Shown here: positions 19,101-27,503 of the stretch, in pieces | Layout: the number at the start of each line of letters is the position of its first letter | Numbering within the stretch: the first letter of the stretch is position 1 | Notes under the pieces: generated by a model | Seen by the model: the letters and a program-made list of their open reading frames with translations, nothing else | What the model was told of the DNA's origin: nothing | Databases searched by the model: none | Position numbers and translations under genes: made by a program | Source: JAXLYE01 sp046351595 | Lineage (GTDB): Bacteria > Myxococcota_A > Polyangia > Palsa-1104 > JAEUJZ01 | Direction of reading: 5' to 3' | Assembly (NCBI GenBank): GCA_046351595.1 | Contig: JAXLYE010000005.1 | Location: 496,001 to 560,000 of the forward strand | Length of the DNA stretch: 64,000 nt

Positions 19101-20316
19101 AGCGGATGACCTGCGCCGGATCGAGCCGCGCCGCGCGCCGCGCCGGCGCCACCGCCGCGAGCAGCCCGACCAGCGTCGCGAGCAGCGTCGGCCCGATGAA
19201 CAGCGCCGCGGTCAGCGTGATCGGGAACATCGGCGAGCCGTCCGCGGTCCGGAACAGCCCGACGAACGCCCGCGCCAGGATCGCCCCCAGCGCCGAGCCG
19301 AGCACCGAGCCGGTGAAGCCGACCAGGCCGCCCTGGATGAGGAAGATGCGCAGCACGCGGCTGCGTGAGGTGCCGACCGCGCGCATCACGCCGATCTCGC
19401 GCGTCTTCTGGATGACGCTGACGATCAACACGCTGGCGATGCTCAGCGCGACGGTGAGCGTGATGAAGAAGAGCATCACGTTCTTCGAGCTCTCCTGCGA
19501 CTGCAGCGCGACGAGCAGCTGCGGGTTGGTCTTGGTCCAGCTGTCCGCGACCAGGCCGGTGCGCGCGCTGATCTGCGTGGCCACCGCCTGCGCGCCGAAG
19601 ACGTCGCCGACCTTGAGCTCGATCGTCGAGATGCCGCCCGCCAGATCGAACAGCGTCTGCGCCGAGCGCAGCGGCACCAGCACCATGCGCTGGTTGACGT
19701 CCTTGGAGCCGAGATCGAACAGGCCCGCGACCGTGAACACGTCGGTCAGCCCGCTGGCCGTGACCAGGCGGATCTTGTCGCCGAGCGCGACGCCGAAGTC
19801 GCTGGCCAGGTCGGTGCCGAGCATGACCTCGGCGCCGACGATCTGGTAGCGGCCGGCGCGCGTCTTCTGGGCCAGGCCGATGACGCCGCTGATGCTGTCG
19901 GGATCGACGCCGCGCAGCGCGATCGAGCGCGTCGAGGCGCCGCGCAAGAGGAAGGCCGCGCCCGAGACCTGCGGCGCGGCCGCGAGCACGCCGGGCATGC
20001 GCGCGATGTCCGCGACCACGCTCTGCCAGTTGGCGATCGACTGCAGGCGCTGCGGCGGCTTCTCGATGCGCACATCGAGCAGCTGCCCGGCCGCGTCCGC
20101 AGACAGGATGACCCGCGCCTCCTCGTCGGGCGGGTGGACGATGATGTGCGCCTGCGAGCCCAGCGTCTTGTCGATGAGGTTTGCCTGCAGCCCGCTGATC
20201 AGCGCCGACAGGAAGACCACGACCGCGACGCCGATGGCGACCGCGCCGAGGATCAGCGCGGTCTGCATGCGGCCCTCCCGCAGGTAGCGCAGCGCGACGA
20301 ACCACTCGAACGGCAC
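19093..20316 (-). CDS. FtsX/MacB-type ABC transporter permease
   Basis: 407 residues. One transmembrane helix near the N-terminus ([21 protein letters not shown]), a periplasmic core domain of about 230 residues (MacB_PCD-like), then three C-terminal helices ([61 protein letters not shown]), the classic FtsX layout. The motif [16 protein letters not shown] is the conserved coupling region. It is encoded between the adaptor (4 bp upstream) and the ATPase (overlapping), so the three form one mechanotransmission-type exporter. Confidence 0.92.
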
Positions 20317-20320
20317 GGCG

Positions 20321-21574
20321 TCAGCTCCCGGACTTCTTGGCGCGCACGCGCTGGCCCGGCCGCAGGTTCGCGCCGCCCGGCACGAGCACGCGGTCGCCGT
20401 CCTGTAGCCCGCGCACGATCTCGACGTGGCCCTCGCCGCGCAGGCCGAGCTCGACGCCGCGCCGCTCGGCGCGCCCGCCGTCGAGCCGCCACACCCACGG
20501 CGCGCTCGATGCCAGATCCTGCACCGCCTCGCGCGGGACCACGCGGGCGTCGGGGCGGCGGCCGACCTCGATGTTGACCGAGACCGTCATGTCGGGCTTG
20601 AGGTACGGCGGCGGCTGCGGCACAAGGAGGCGCACCTCGATGGTCCCGCGCTGCGGATCGACCGACGGCGCGATGTACGAGATCGCGGCCGCGAACGCCT
20701 CGCGCGGGAAGGCGTCGGCCGAGGCGCGCGCCGGCTGGCCGAGGCGCAGCTCGGCCAGGTTCTTCTCGTCGGGCTGCACGCTCAGCAGGGTCTCGCCGTC
20801 GCGCGCCAGCACCATCAGCGTGCGCCCGGGCTGCACCAGCTCACCCGGCTCGGCCGATCGGGTCAGCACCACCGCCTGGGTGACCGCGGTGATGCGCGAC
20901 TCGGCGACGCGGACCTCGGCCTGCGCCACGCTCGCCGCGGCCTGCGCGTAGGCGGCCAGCGCCAGGCGGTGCTCGGCGCCGCGCGGCCCCGCGCTCGCGG
21001 CCTGCGTCTCGGTCGCCTCGTGCTGGCTCTGCGCCACGTCGAGCGCGCGCTTGGCCTCGTCGAGCTGCGCCGGCGGCAGGCTGCCCTTCTTGTGGAGCAG
21101 CGCCTGCCGCTCATACGAGAGCCGCGCCAGCTCGAGGTTGGCGTCGGCCTGGCGGTGCGCCTCGCGCGCCACGGGCCCGGTGACGTGCTTGAGCTGCCCG
21201 AGCCGCGCCCGCGCCTGCTGCAGCCCGGCCCGGGCCAGCGCCACCGCGGCGCGCGCCTCGGTGTCGTCGAGCTGCACCAGGAGATCGCCGGGCCGGACGT
21301 GATCTCCCTCCTTCACCCCGACCTGTGTCACCACGCCGGCCAGCATGCTGCCGATGGGGATGCGCGAGGTCGGCAGCACCCGGCCGCTGACCACCACCTT
21401 CTGCACGATCTCGCGCCGCTCGACCGGCACCGCAGCGACCGCGGGCCCGAGGACGCGGGCGGTGATCAAGCCGCCCACGATCAGCACCGCGCAGAGCGGC
21501 CCGGCGATCCACAACCCCCTGCTGCGCGCGCTCACGAGCGATGCCCCCTGCTTTGAATTGATGCCGCCATCCAT
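20321..21574 (-). CDS. HlyD/MacA-type periplasmic adaptor
   Basis: 417 residues from ATG 21574 (the frame extends upstream, but that N-terminus is Arg-rich and lacks features). An N-terminal membrane anchor (GLWIAGPLCAVLIVGGLITA) is followed by the lipoyl/biotinyl half (VVVSGRVLPTSRIPIGSMLAG, VKEGDHVRPGDLLVQLDDTEA), a long coiled-coil hairpin (about 100-210, rich in Ala/Arg/Glu/Gln) and the beta-barrel domain (ERRGVELGLRGEGHVEIVRGL). Together with the downstream permease and ATPase the order adaptor-permease-ATPase is that of DevBCA-type glycolipid exporters and MacAB. No TolC-type outer-membrane gene is adjacent. Confidence 0.9.
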   Translation of the reverse strand: MDGGINSKQGASLVSARSRGLWIAGPLCAVLIVGGLITARVLGPAVAAVPVERREIVQKVVVSGRVLPTSRIPIGSMLAGVVTQVGVKEGDHVRPGDLLVQLDDTEARAAVALARAGLQQARARLGQLKHVTGPVAREAHRQADANLELARLSYERQALLHKKGSLPPAQLDEAKRALDVAQSQHEATETQAASAGPRGAEHRLALAAYAQAAASVAQAEVRVAESRITAVTQAVVLTRSAEPGELVQPGRTLMVLARDGETLLSVQPDEKNLAELRLGQPARASADAFPREAFAAAISYIAPSVDPQRGTIEVRLLVPQPPPYLKPDMTVSVNIEVGRRPDARVVPREAVQDLASSAPWVWRLDGGRAERRGVELGLRGEGHVEIVRGLQDGDRVLVPGGANLRPGQRVRAKKSGS

Positions 21575-21739
21575 CCGCGAACATACCACTGTCTGCGGCG
21601 GACTTCGCCGCGTGGTCTGCTTCGGAACTCGCCGCGTGACCGCGCTCGCGCGCAGCGTGGCGAGACGGTAACTGCGCCGAACGGCGCCGCGGTGTGACCG
21701 TTCGCACAGCGAAACCGCCATCGCCTATAGTTTCGCGCC

Positions 21740-22792
21740 ATGAAACCCAACGAACCCCCGAAGCGCTCGGCCGGCCCATCAGCTGACCGGTCGGCTGATG
21801 GGTCGGTTGATGTGGCGGCCGACCTGGCGCTGCTCGCCCCGCTCGACGCGCTGCTGCAGGAGGGCAGCGTCACCCGCGCCGCGCGCCGCATCGGCCTGTC
21901 GACGCCGGCGATGAGCCACGCGCTGGCGCGGATCCGGGCGCGCCTTTGCGACCCGCTGCTCGTGCGCGCCGGCCGCACGATGGTGCTGACGCCGCGCGCC
22001 GAGGCGCTCAAGCCGCGCGTGCGCACCGTCGTGGCCGAGGCGGCGCAGCTGCTTGTGCCCGAGCGCCCGCTCTCGCCGCGCGACTTCGCCAAGAGCTTCG
22101 TCGTGCACGCCACGGATCACATCCTCACCGTGCTCGGCGTCGAGCTCGACGAGGTGGTGCGCGCCGAGGCGCCGGGCGTGACGCTGCGCTTCGTCCCCAA
22201 CACCGCCGACGATCCGGCGGCGCTGCGCGACGGCTCCGCCGACCTGAGCATCGGCATCTACGGCGACCTGCCGCCCGAGCTGCGCACGCGGCCGCTGCTG
22301 ACCGACCGCTTCGTCTGCGTCGTGCGCGAGCAGAACCCGGTGCTCAAGAAGCGCTTCTCGCTGGAGCAGTTCCTGCAGCTGGAGCACGTGCAGGTCGCGC
22401 CGCGCGGCCAGCCCGGCGGCTACCTCGACGACGTGCTGGCCGAGCGCGGCGTGACGCGGCGGGTCGCGCGCGCGGTGCCGTACTTCCTCCTGGCGCTGCG
22501 CCTGGTCGCGCGCACCGACTACATCCTGACCATCTCGGAGCGCATCGCGAAGCTGTTGGCGCCGTCGCTGGGCCTGCGCATCTTGGAGCCGCCGCTGCCG
22601 CTGCGGCCGTACGCGCTGCGCCTGGTCTGGCACCCGCGCTTCGACGCCGACCCCGGCCACCAGTGGCTGCGCGAGGCCCTGTGCCGCGCCGCCCGCACCA
22701 CGGCCGCGGACGTGCACAAGGGCGCGCGCACGCGGCTCGATCGGCCGGGCCGCAAGCGCCCCGCGGCGAAGTTGAAGACGGCGAAACGCTGA
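21740..22792 (+). CDS. LysR-family transcriptional regulator
   Basis: 350 residues. The winged helix-turn-helix is at about 33-92 (LALLAPLDALLQEGSVTRAARRIGLSTPAMSHALARIR), in the NodD/PcpR-like subgroup where the Pro-Ala-Met-Ser recognition helix is usual. The effector domain is at about 105-310. It is divergent from the exporter operon (165-bp shared promoter region) and 121 bp upstream of a DJ-1/PfpI gene. A perfect T-N11-A palindrome typical of LysR binding lies between it and that gene, so the DJ-1/PfpI gene is the best predicted target. The first 30 residues are an unusual Ser/Asp-rich extension. Confidence 0.92.
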   Translation: MKPNEPPKRSAGPSADRSADGSVDVAADLALLAPLDALLQEGSVTRAARRIGLSTPAMSHALARIRARLCDPLLVRAGRTMVLTPRAEALKPRVRTVVAEAAQLLVPERPLSPRDFAKSFVVHATDHILTVLGVELDEVVRAEAPGVTLRFVPNTADDPAALRDGSADLSIGIYGDLPPELRTRPLLTDRFVCVVREQNPVLKKRFSLEQFLQLEHVQVAPRGQPGGYLDDVLAERGVTRRVARAVPYFLLALRLVARTDYILTISERIAKLLAPSLGLRILEPPLPLRPYALRLVWHPRFDADPGHQWLREALCRAARTTAADVHKGARTRLDRPGRKRPAAKLKTAKR

Positions 22793-22802
22793 GTGTCCAA
22801 TG

Positions 22803-22829
22803 TTGCACGCCGTGCAATGACTCCTTGCA
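22803..22829 (+). promoter_or_regulatory. LysR-type palindrome upstream of the DJ-1/PfpI gene
   Basis: TTGCACGCCGTGCAA (22803-22817) is a dyad with the T-N11-A spacing of LysR boxes. The right half also pairs with a third half site TTGCA at 22825-22829 (TGCAA-N7-TTGCA). The array lies between the lysR stop and the next start (22914), about 85-110 bp upstream of that ATG. Confidence 0.6.
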
Positions 22830-22913
22830 GCGGCTTGGGCTGACAGGCGGCCGGGCCGTGGCGATGCTCGAGGGCAGACGCAGCACCGCAGCTGCAGCAG
22901 CAAGGAGCCCGCC

Positions 22914-23684
22914 ATGAGCCTGATGGACAAGAACCCGGTAAACCCCAAGCGCGCCAAGCGGATCGCCCTGGTCATCGCCAACCCCGCGGTCTCCGCCTCG
23001 ACCGGCTGGCCGGTCGGCTTCTGGTGGAGCGAGCTCACGCACCCCTACTACGTCTTCACCGAGGCCGGCTACGAGGTCGAGATCTTCAGCCCGGCCGGCG
23101 GCCGCTGCGAGCCCGACGCCATGAGCGATCCGCGCGATGCGAGCGGCTACTCGGCCAGTGACCTGATCAGCATGGGCTTCATCGCCACGCCGAAGCTTTT
23201 GGCGCTGATCGAGGACACGCGCCCGGTCCGCGCCATCGAGCTCGAGCGCTTCGATGCGATCCTGGTCGCCGGCGGCCAGGCGCCGATGTCGAGCTTCGAG
23301 AGCGCGACCGAGCTGCACCACAAGTTCGTCGAGTTCTATGAGGCCAAAAAGATCGCGGGCGCGCTGTGCCACGGCGTCGCGGTGCTGCGCTACACCGTGC
23401 TGTCCGATGGCACGCCGCTGGTGCGCGGCAAGACCGTCACCGGCTTCGCCAACGTCGAGGAGGACTTCGCCGACAGCGCGGTGTGGTCGATGGGCTATCT
23501 GCCGCGCGACCGCCACGTCATGCCCTGGCGCATCGAGGACGCGCTGAAGGAGCTCGGCGCCAACTATGTGCAGGCCGGCCTGTGGCGCAGCTTCGCGATC
23601 CGCGACGGCAACCTGATCACGGGGCAGCAGAACTTCTCGGGCGCCGCGACCGCCGAGCTCGTAGTGCAGGCGCTCGGGCGCTGA
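22914..23684 (+). CDS. DJ-1/PfpI-family (class I glutamine amidotransferase-like) protein
   Basis: 256 residues with a good ribosome binding site (AAGGAG, 7 nt from ATG). The nucleophile elbow is GALCHGVAVL with Cys152 and His153; Glu40 (WWSELTHPY) sits where the conserved acid of the family lies. The length and the GFWWSELTHPYYVFTEAGYEVEIFSPAGG opening match the Hsp31-like/glyoxalase III branch, which includes chaperone-hydrolases acting on glyoxals and isocyanide hydratases. The exact reaction cannot be told. Control by the upstream LysR protein is likely. Confidence 0.9.
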   Translation: MSLMDKNPVNPKRAKRIALVIANPAVSASTGWPVGFWWSELTHPYYVFTEAGYEVEIFSPAGGRCEPDAMSDPRDASGYSASDLISMGFIATPKLLALIEDTRPVRAIELERFDAILVAGGQAPMSSFESATELHHKFVEFYEAKKIAGALCHGVAVLRYTVLSDGTPLVRGKTVTGFANVEEDFADSAVWSMGYLPRDRHVMPWRIEDALKELGANYVQAGLWRSFAIRDGNLITGQQNFSGAATAELVVQALGR

Positions 23685-23742
23685 GCAGATCAGCCTTGCC
23701 GTCGCCGCGACCGGGGAGGCGAGCCGGCGCGGGGTCGGGGCG

Positions 23743-25341
23743 CTACAGCGGGATGGTGATGTAGTAGCTGTACTGGCCGCGCACGACCAGCATCACGGTG
23801 TCGCTGCCGGGGCGGAGCTCGCCCAGGGCGGTCTCGTAGTCGCGGGTGTTGTGGACCTGGCGCGCGCCGATCTGCAAGATGGCGTCGCCGGGCTGGAAGC
23901 CGATGCGGTCGCAGACCGAGCCCTGGGCGACGCGGCGGACGATGACGGCGCGGCCGCTGCCCTCGCCGGTGGCGCTGACGACGTCGAGGCCGAGGCGGCG
24001 CTGGGCGCGGATGGCGACCTCCTTGGGATCGAGCGGCGCCGCGGTCAGGCGCACCTCGGTGCGCAGCATGCGGACGCGCACCTCGTCGCCGGCCAGCACG
24101 TGGTGCACGCGGTCCCAGAAGCGCTCGACCGTGGGCGTCGGCTCGTCGCCGACCTGGGTGATGACGTCGCCGGGCTGGATGCCGGCGCGGGCCGCGGGGC
24201 TGCCGGCTTCGACCTCGGCGACGACGACGCCGCCGCTGAAGCCGGCGCTGACGCCGCCGCCGCCAGGGGCGCGACGGCGCGACTGCAGCGGCGCCGGGCG
24301 GATTCCGATCCAGCCGAAGCGCACGCGCCCGAACTGCAGGAGGTCGTTGACGATGGTGCGCGCGCGATCGATCGGGATCGCGAAGCCGATGCCGGGTCCG
24401 CCCGAGTGCACGGCGGTGTTGATGCCGATGAGCTCACCGTGGATGTTGAGCAGCGGCCCGCCCGAGTTGCCCGGGTTGATCTGCGCGTCGGTCTGGATGA
24501 AGTCCTCGTAGGTGCGGTTGCGGGTGCGGACCACGCGGTGCAGCGCCGAGACCACGCCCGAGGTCACGGTGTGCGACAGGCCGAAGGGGTTGCCGATGGC
24601 GATGACGGTCTCGCCGATGAGCAGGTCCTGGGCGGTGCCGGTGCGCAGCGCGGGCAGCTCCTTGCCCGAGGTGTCGACGCGCAGCACCGCCAGGTCGAAG
24701 GACTGGTCGGCGCCGATCATCGTCGCCGGCAGCTCGCGCCCGTCCGAGAGCTGGACGCGGATGCGGGCGGCGCCGGCGACCACGTGCTCGTTGGTGACGA
24801 TCAGGCCGTGCGGATCGACGATGACGCCCGAGCCGAGCGAGGTGCGGCCGCCGCCCTCGTCGTCGCCGTCGCCATCGCCGTTGCCGTTGGGCATCCCGAA
24901 GGGGCCGGGGAAGCCGAACATCGAGAACGGGTTCTGCTGCGGCCGCTGCTCGGTGTAGACCGAGACGATGGCCGGGGCCGCGCGGTACACGGCGTCGACG
25001 ACGGGCGTGCGGCGGCTCTGCTGCGCCGGGGTCAGGCCGGGCAGGGCCGGCGCCGCGGCGGGCTGGAAGCCGTCGGCGGACGCGGGCGGCGGCAGCGCGT
25101 GCGGCAGGCTGGCCGGCGTGTCGATCGGAGCCGGCGGCGCGAGCGCAGCGTTCGGGGCGGCAGCGGCTCCCGGGCCCGGGGCGCTGGCCACGGGGCCGGA
25201 CGGGGGCGGGGTCGGGCCGCGGCGGCTGCAGCCGGCGCCGGCACCAGCGACCAGCAGCGCGGCACCCAGCGACAGGGCCCACCCCGCCCGAAGCCGGACC
25301 GTGGCGCGCGCGCAGCGACGGAGGACGTGCGTTGTCAGCAT
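23743..25341 (-). CDS. HtrA/DegP-type serine protease, lipoprotein, two PDZ domains
   Basis: 532 residues from ATG 25341. A type II signal peptide ends at AGAGC (Cys38), followed by a long Pro/Ala linker. The trypsin-like domain has His186 (TNEHVVAG), Asp216 (SFDLAVLRV) and Ser293 (NPGNSGGPLLN). The L1-L3 region includes an Asp/Gly insertion (NGNGDGDGDDEGGG). Two PDZ domains follow (GWIGIRPAP... and a second ending FQPGDAILQIGARQVHN). It should degrade or refold damaged envelope proteins. Lipid anchoring rather than a soluble or transmembrane form is unusual for the family. Confidence 0.93.
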   Translation of the reverse strand: MLTTHVLRRCARATVRLRAGWALSLGAALLVAGAGAGCSRRGPTPPPSGPVASAPGPGAAAAPNAALAPPAPIDTPASLPHALPPPASADGFQPAAAPALPGLTPAQQSRRTPVVDAVYRAAPAIVSVYTEQRPQQNPFSMFGFPGPFGMPNGNGDGDGDDEGGGRTSLGSGVIVDPHGLIVTNEHVVAGAARIRVQLSDGRELPATMIGADQSFDLAVLRVDTSGKELPALRTGTAQDLLIGETVIAIGNPFGLSHTVTSGVVSALHRVVRTRNRTYEDFIQTDAQINPGNSGGPLLNIHGELIGINTAVHSGGPGIGFAIPIDRARTIVNDLLQFGRVRFGWIGIRPAPLQSRRRAPGGGGVSAGFSGGVVVAEVEAGSPAARAGIQPGDVITQVGDEPTPTVERFWDRVHHVLAGDEVRVRMLRTEVRLTAAPLDPKEVAIRAQRRLGLDVVSATGEGSGRAVIVRRVAQGSVCDRIGFQPGDAILQIGARQVHNTRDYETALGELRPGSDTVMLVVRGQYSYYITIPL

Positions 25342-25437
25342 GAGCCCAAGCTGCGCCGCGAGGCGGGGCGTGTCAAGGCCGCTACGGCGCACGAGGGCGC
25401 TGCGGGCGCGGCCGGGGCGGGCACGGCCCGGAGCCGG

Positions 25438-25986
25438 TCACTTCGTGGCGCCGACCGGCCGCGGCACGAACGTCACGGTGCGCACGACCGACAGCGCGAG
25501 CTGCCGCAGCCCGGCGAGCTCCTCGGGCCTGGGGTTTGTCGCCGAGAAGTGGATCTCGAGCCAGCGGCCCTGCGCGAGGGTTTCGAAGTACAGGTTCCAC
25601 GAGCGCCCGGCGACCGAGGTCTCCTCGAAGTCGAACCAGAACCCCGGCGGCTGGTCGGTGCCGGTGACCGCCGGGACGGCCTTGCCGAAGCGCGCCTTGT
25701 ACGAGCGCAGGACGTGCTGCGGCAGCTGCTTGGCATCGAAGCCGGGCGGCGGCGTGTCGACGAGCACCGAGGCGATGAGCGCGGGCTTGCCGGCCTCGAC
25801 GTGCTGCATCTGCACGAGCCGCTCGTACTGCCCGCCGAGCGCGCCCGCGCCGAGCGTCGGCACAAACCCCGCGACCTCGAGCGTCACGTCGGCGGTCTTG
25901 CCGTGCAGGGTCACGGGCTTGGCCAGGGCCGCGGCGGGCAGGGCCAGTATCGATGCGAGGAGCAGGGTGCGGAGGAACCGAGCCAT
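25438..25986 (-). CDS. Secreted protein of unknown function
   Basis: 182 residues from ATG 25986, chosen because AAAGGA lies 9 nt upstream; an in-frame ATG at 26010 follows a duplicate of the same sequence too closely. Signal peptide FLRTLLLASILALPAAALA. The mature part is mixed strand/helix (VTLHGKTADVTLEVAGFVP, GFWFDFEETSVAGRSWNLYF) and contains no cysteine or motif I recognise. It is about 60 bp downstream of the next minus-strand gene and probably co-transcribed with it. Confidence 0.65.
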   Translation of the reverse strand: MARFLRTLLLASILALPAAALAKPVTLHGKTADVTLEVAGFVPTLGAGALGGQYERLVQMQHVEAGKPALIASVLVDTPPPGFDAKQLPQHVLRSYKARFGKAVPAVTGTDQPPGFWFDFEETSVAGRSWNLYFETLAQGRWLEIHFSATNPRPEELAGLRQLALSVVRTVTFVPRPVGATK

Positions 25987-25987
25987 C

Positions 25988-26030
25988 TTCAATCGTCCTT
26001 TCGGGTCCATCGTCCTTTCGGGTGGATCGT
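25988..26030 (-). repeat. Tandem duplication of the ribosome binding site region
   Basis: On the minus strand the segment CCCGAAAGGACGAT is present twice in tandem, 17 bp apart, with a third degenerate copy (CCCGCAAGACGAT) upstream. Each full copy carries the AAAGGA Shine-Dalgarno-like core, directly ahead of the secreted-protein start at 25986. Confidence 0.7.
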
Positions 26031-26046
26031 CTTGCGGGCCGGCCGC

Positions 26047-27249
26047 TCAGGGCCTGTCAAAACGCTCGATGGCGACGGACGTGAGCGCGCCGCCCGCGAG
26101 GTCGAGCAGCACCGTGCCGCGCGCCTGGCCGGCGGCGTCCTTGAGGTCGAGCACCGTCCGCCCGGACACGGTCTTGGGCACCGGCACCGGCAGCTTCAGC
26201 GCGGTCGCCAGGCTGCTCGCGAGGCCCGCGGCGGTGCTCGGGATCGGCTGCTTGAACCCGACGGTCAGCGTGCGGACGCTGTGGATGCCCTCGCGCGTGA
26301 CGATCTCGGTCGCGGCGCGGTCGACGTTGCGCACGGGCAGCGCCGAGCCGTAGGCGATGCGCCCGTTCACCGGCTGGCTGTAGAGGCCGAGCGTCCCGGC
26401 AAACTCCACCGGATCCGGCGCGCGCTCGGCCAGCGCCAGCGCGAGGAGCCGCGCCACGTCCTGCTCGGTGCGGAAGCCCTCGGGCAGGATTCGAAGCCGC
26501 GCGGTGCGGCGCAGGATCACGCGGTGCACCTGGCGCGCGCCCGGCGGATCCGCGTGCGCGCGGTGCGACAGCATGACCTGCGCCCTGAAGGCCGGGTTCT
26601 CGATCGCCAGGTCGTCGCTGCCCGCCTCGCGCGAGTCCCTGGGCGGCATGCCGCGCTTGGACGGTCCGTACTTGCGCTCGAGCGCGGTGAGATCGACCGG
26701 CACCGGCTTCTCGAGCTCGAGCAAGAGGCCGATCAGCTCCCCGTCGCACGTCTCGAGCATGGCGGAGCGCAGGCCGGGGAGGCGCGGCGCGACGTACAGG
26801 TTGAGGTAGCGGCCGGGGGGACGCTTGTCGCACAGCACCGGCCGGCCGAGCAGCGCGGCGGCCTCGGACACGCCCACGTCCTCGCGCAAAAAGCCGTCGA
26901 TGTCGACGAGAAGCCCGGCGAGCTCGCCGCGGGCCGCGAGCGCCGCGGCGTCCGCGCGGGGCGGCGGCAGCTCCGGGCAGCGCACCGGGTACGGGACCAT
27001 GATCGAGGTCTTCATTCCCGCGGCCTGGGCGTCACGCAGCGCCTGCCGCGGATCGAGCCGCTCGCCGGCCGTCAGCTTCGCGGTCGCCGAGCCCGCGGTC
27101 GCCGAGCCTGCATTCGCCGGTGCGGGAGGCGCGGCCGCAGCGACGGCGAGGAGGGCCGCGGTGCCGGGTCCGTGCGGCGGCACACTCACGCAGACACCGC
27201 CCACAAGGACCACCGCACCCATGCACCGGTTGAAAGCAGAGGGGTTCAT
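26047..27249 (-). CDS. Secreted protein of unknown function
   Basis: 400 residues. The N-terminus carries a hydrophobic segment (AVVLVGGVCVSVP) and an Ala-rich stretch with two GSATA repeats, consistent with export. The body is of globular composition (LLVDIDGFLREDVGVSEAAALLG, GLRSAMLETCDGELIGLLLELE) with no domain I recognise. The start codon is uncertain because other ATG/GTG codons follow. It heads a probable two-gene unit with the 182-aa secreted protein. Confidence 0.6.
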   Translation of the reverse strand: MNPSAFNRCMGAVVLVGGVCVSVPPHGPGTAALLAVAAAAPPAPANAGSATAGSATAKLTAGERLDPRQALRDAQAAGMKTSIMVPYPVRCPELPPPRADAAALAARGELAGLLVDIDGFLREDVGVSEAAALLGRPVLCDKRPPGRYLNLYVAPRLPGLRSAMLETCDGELIGLLLELEKPVPVDLTALERKYGPSKRGMPPRDSREAGSDDLAIENPAFRAQVMLSHRAHADPPGARQVHRVILRRTARLRILPEGFRTEQDVARLLALALAERAPDPVEFAGTLGLYSQPVNGRIAYGSALPVRNVDRAATEIVTREGIHSVRTLTVGFKQPIPSTAAGLASSLATALKLPVPVPKTVSGRTVLDLKDAAGQARGTVLLDLAGGALTSVAIERFDRP

Positions 27250-27503
27250 CCTTGCATTGTATGAAACCCGGGCGCGGAGGGGTCCGGTCGCCTGCGGCGC
27301 GGGCTCTGTGCGACGGGAACGGGAGCTCCCTGGCCCGCCTCCGGGAGTCGGATCGGAATCGGAGCCGGGGCCCGATCCGGTGCAGGAAAAGGAGTCCGAT
27401 CGGCCGGAGGAACCGGCCGGTCTTGAAGCAGCGGACTGTCAAAAGCGGGGAGAGCGAGGAGAGCGGCGAGAGCGAGGCGAGCGGCGAGAGCGGGGGAGGG
27501 CGC

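Noticed and set aside
21596..21612. GCGGCG / CGCCGC hairpin between the exporter and lysR genes
   Set aside because: Stems this short and GC-rich are expected by chance and it does not fit a terminator or a known riboswitch.
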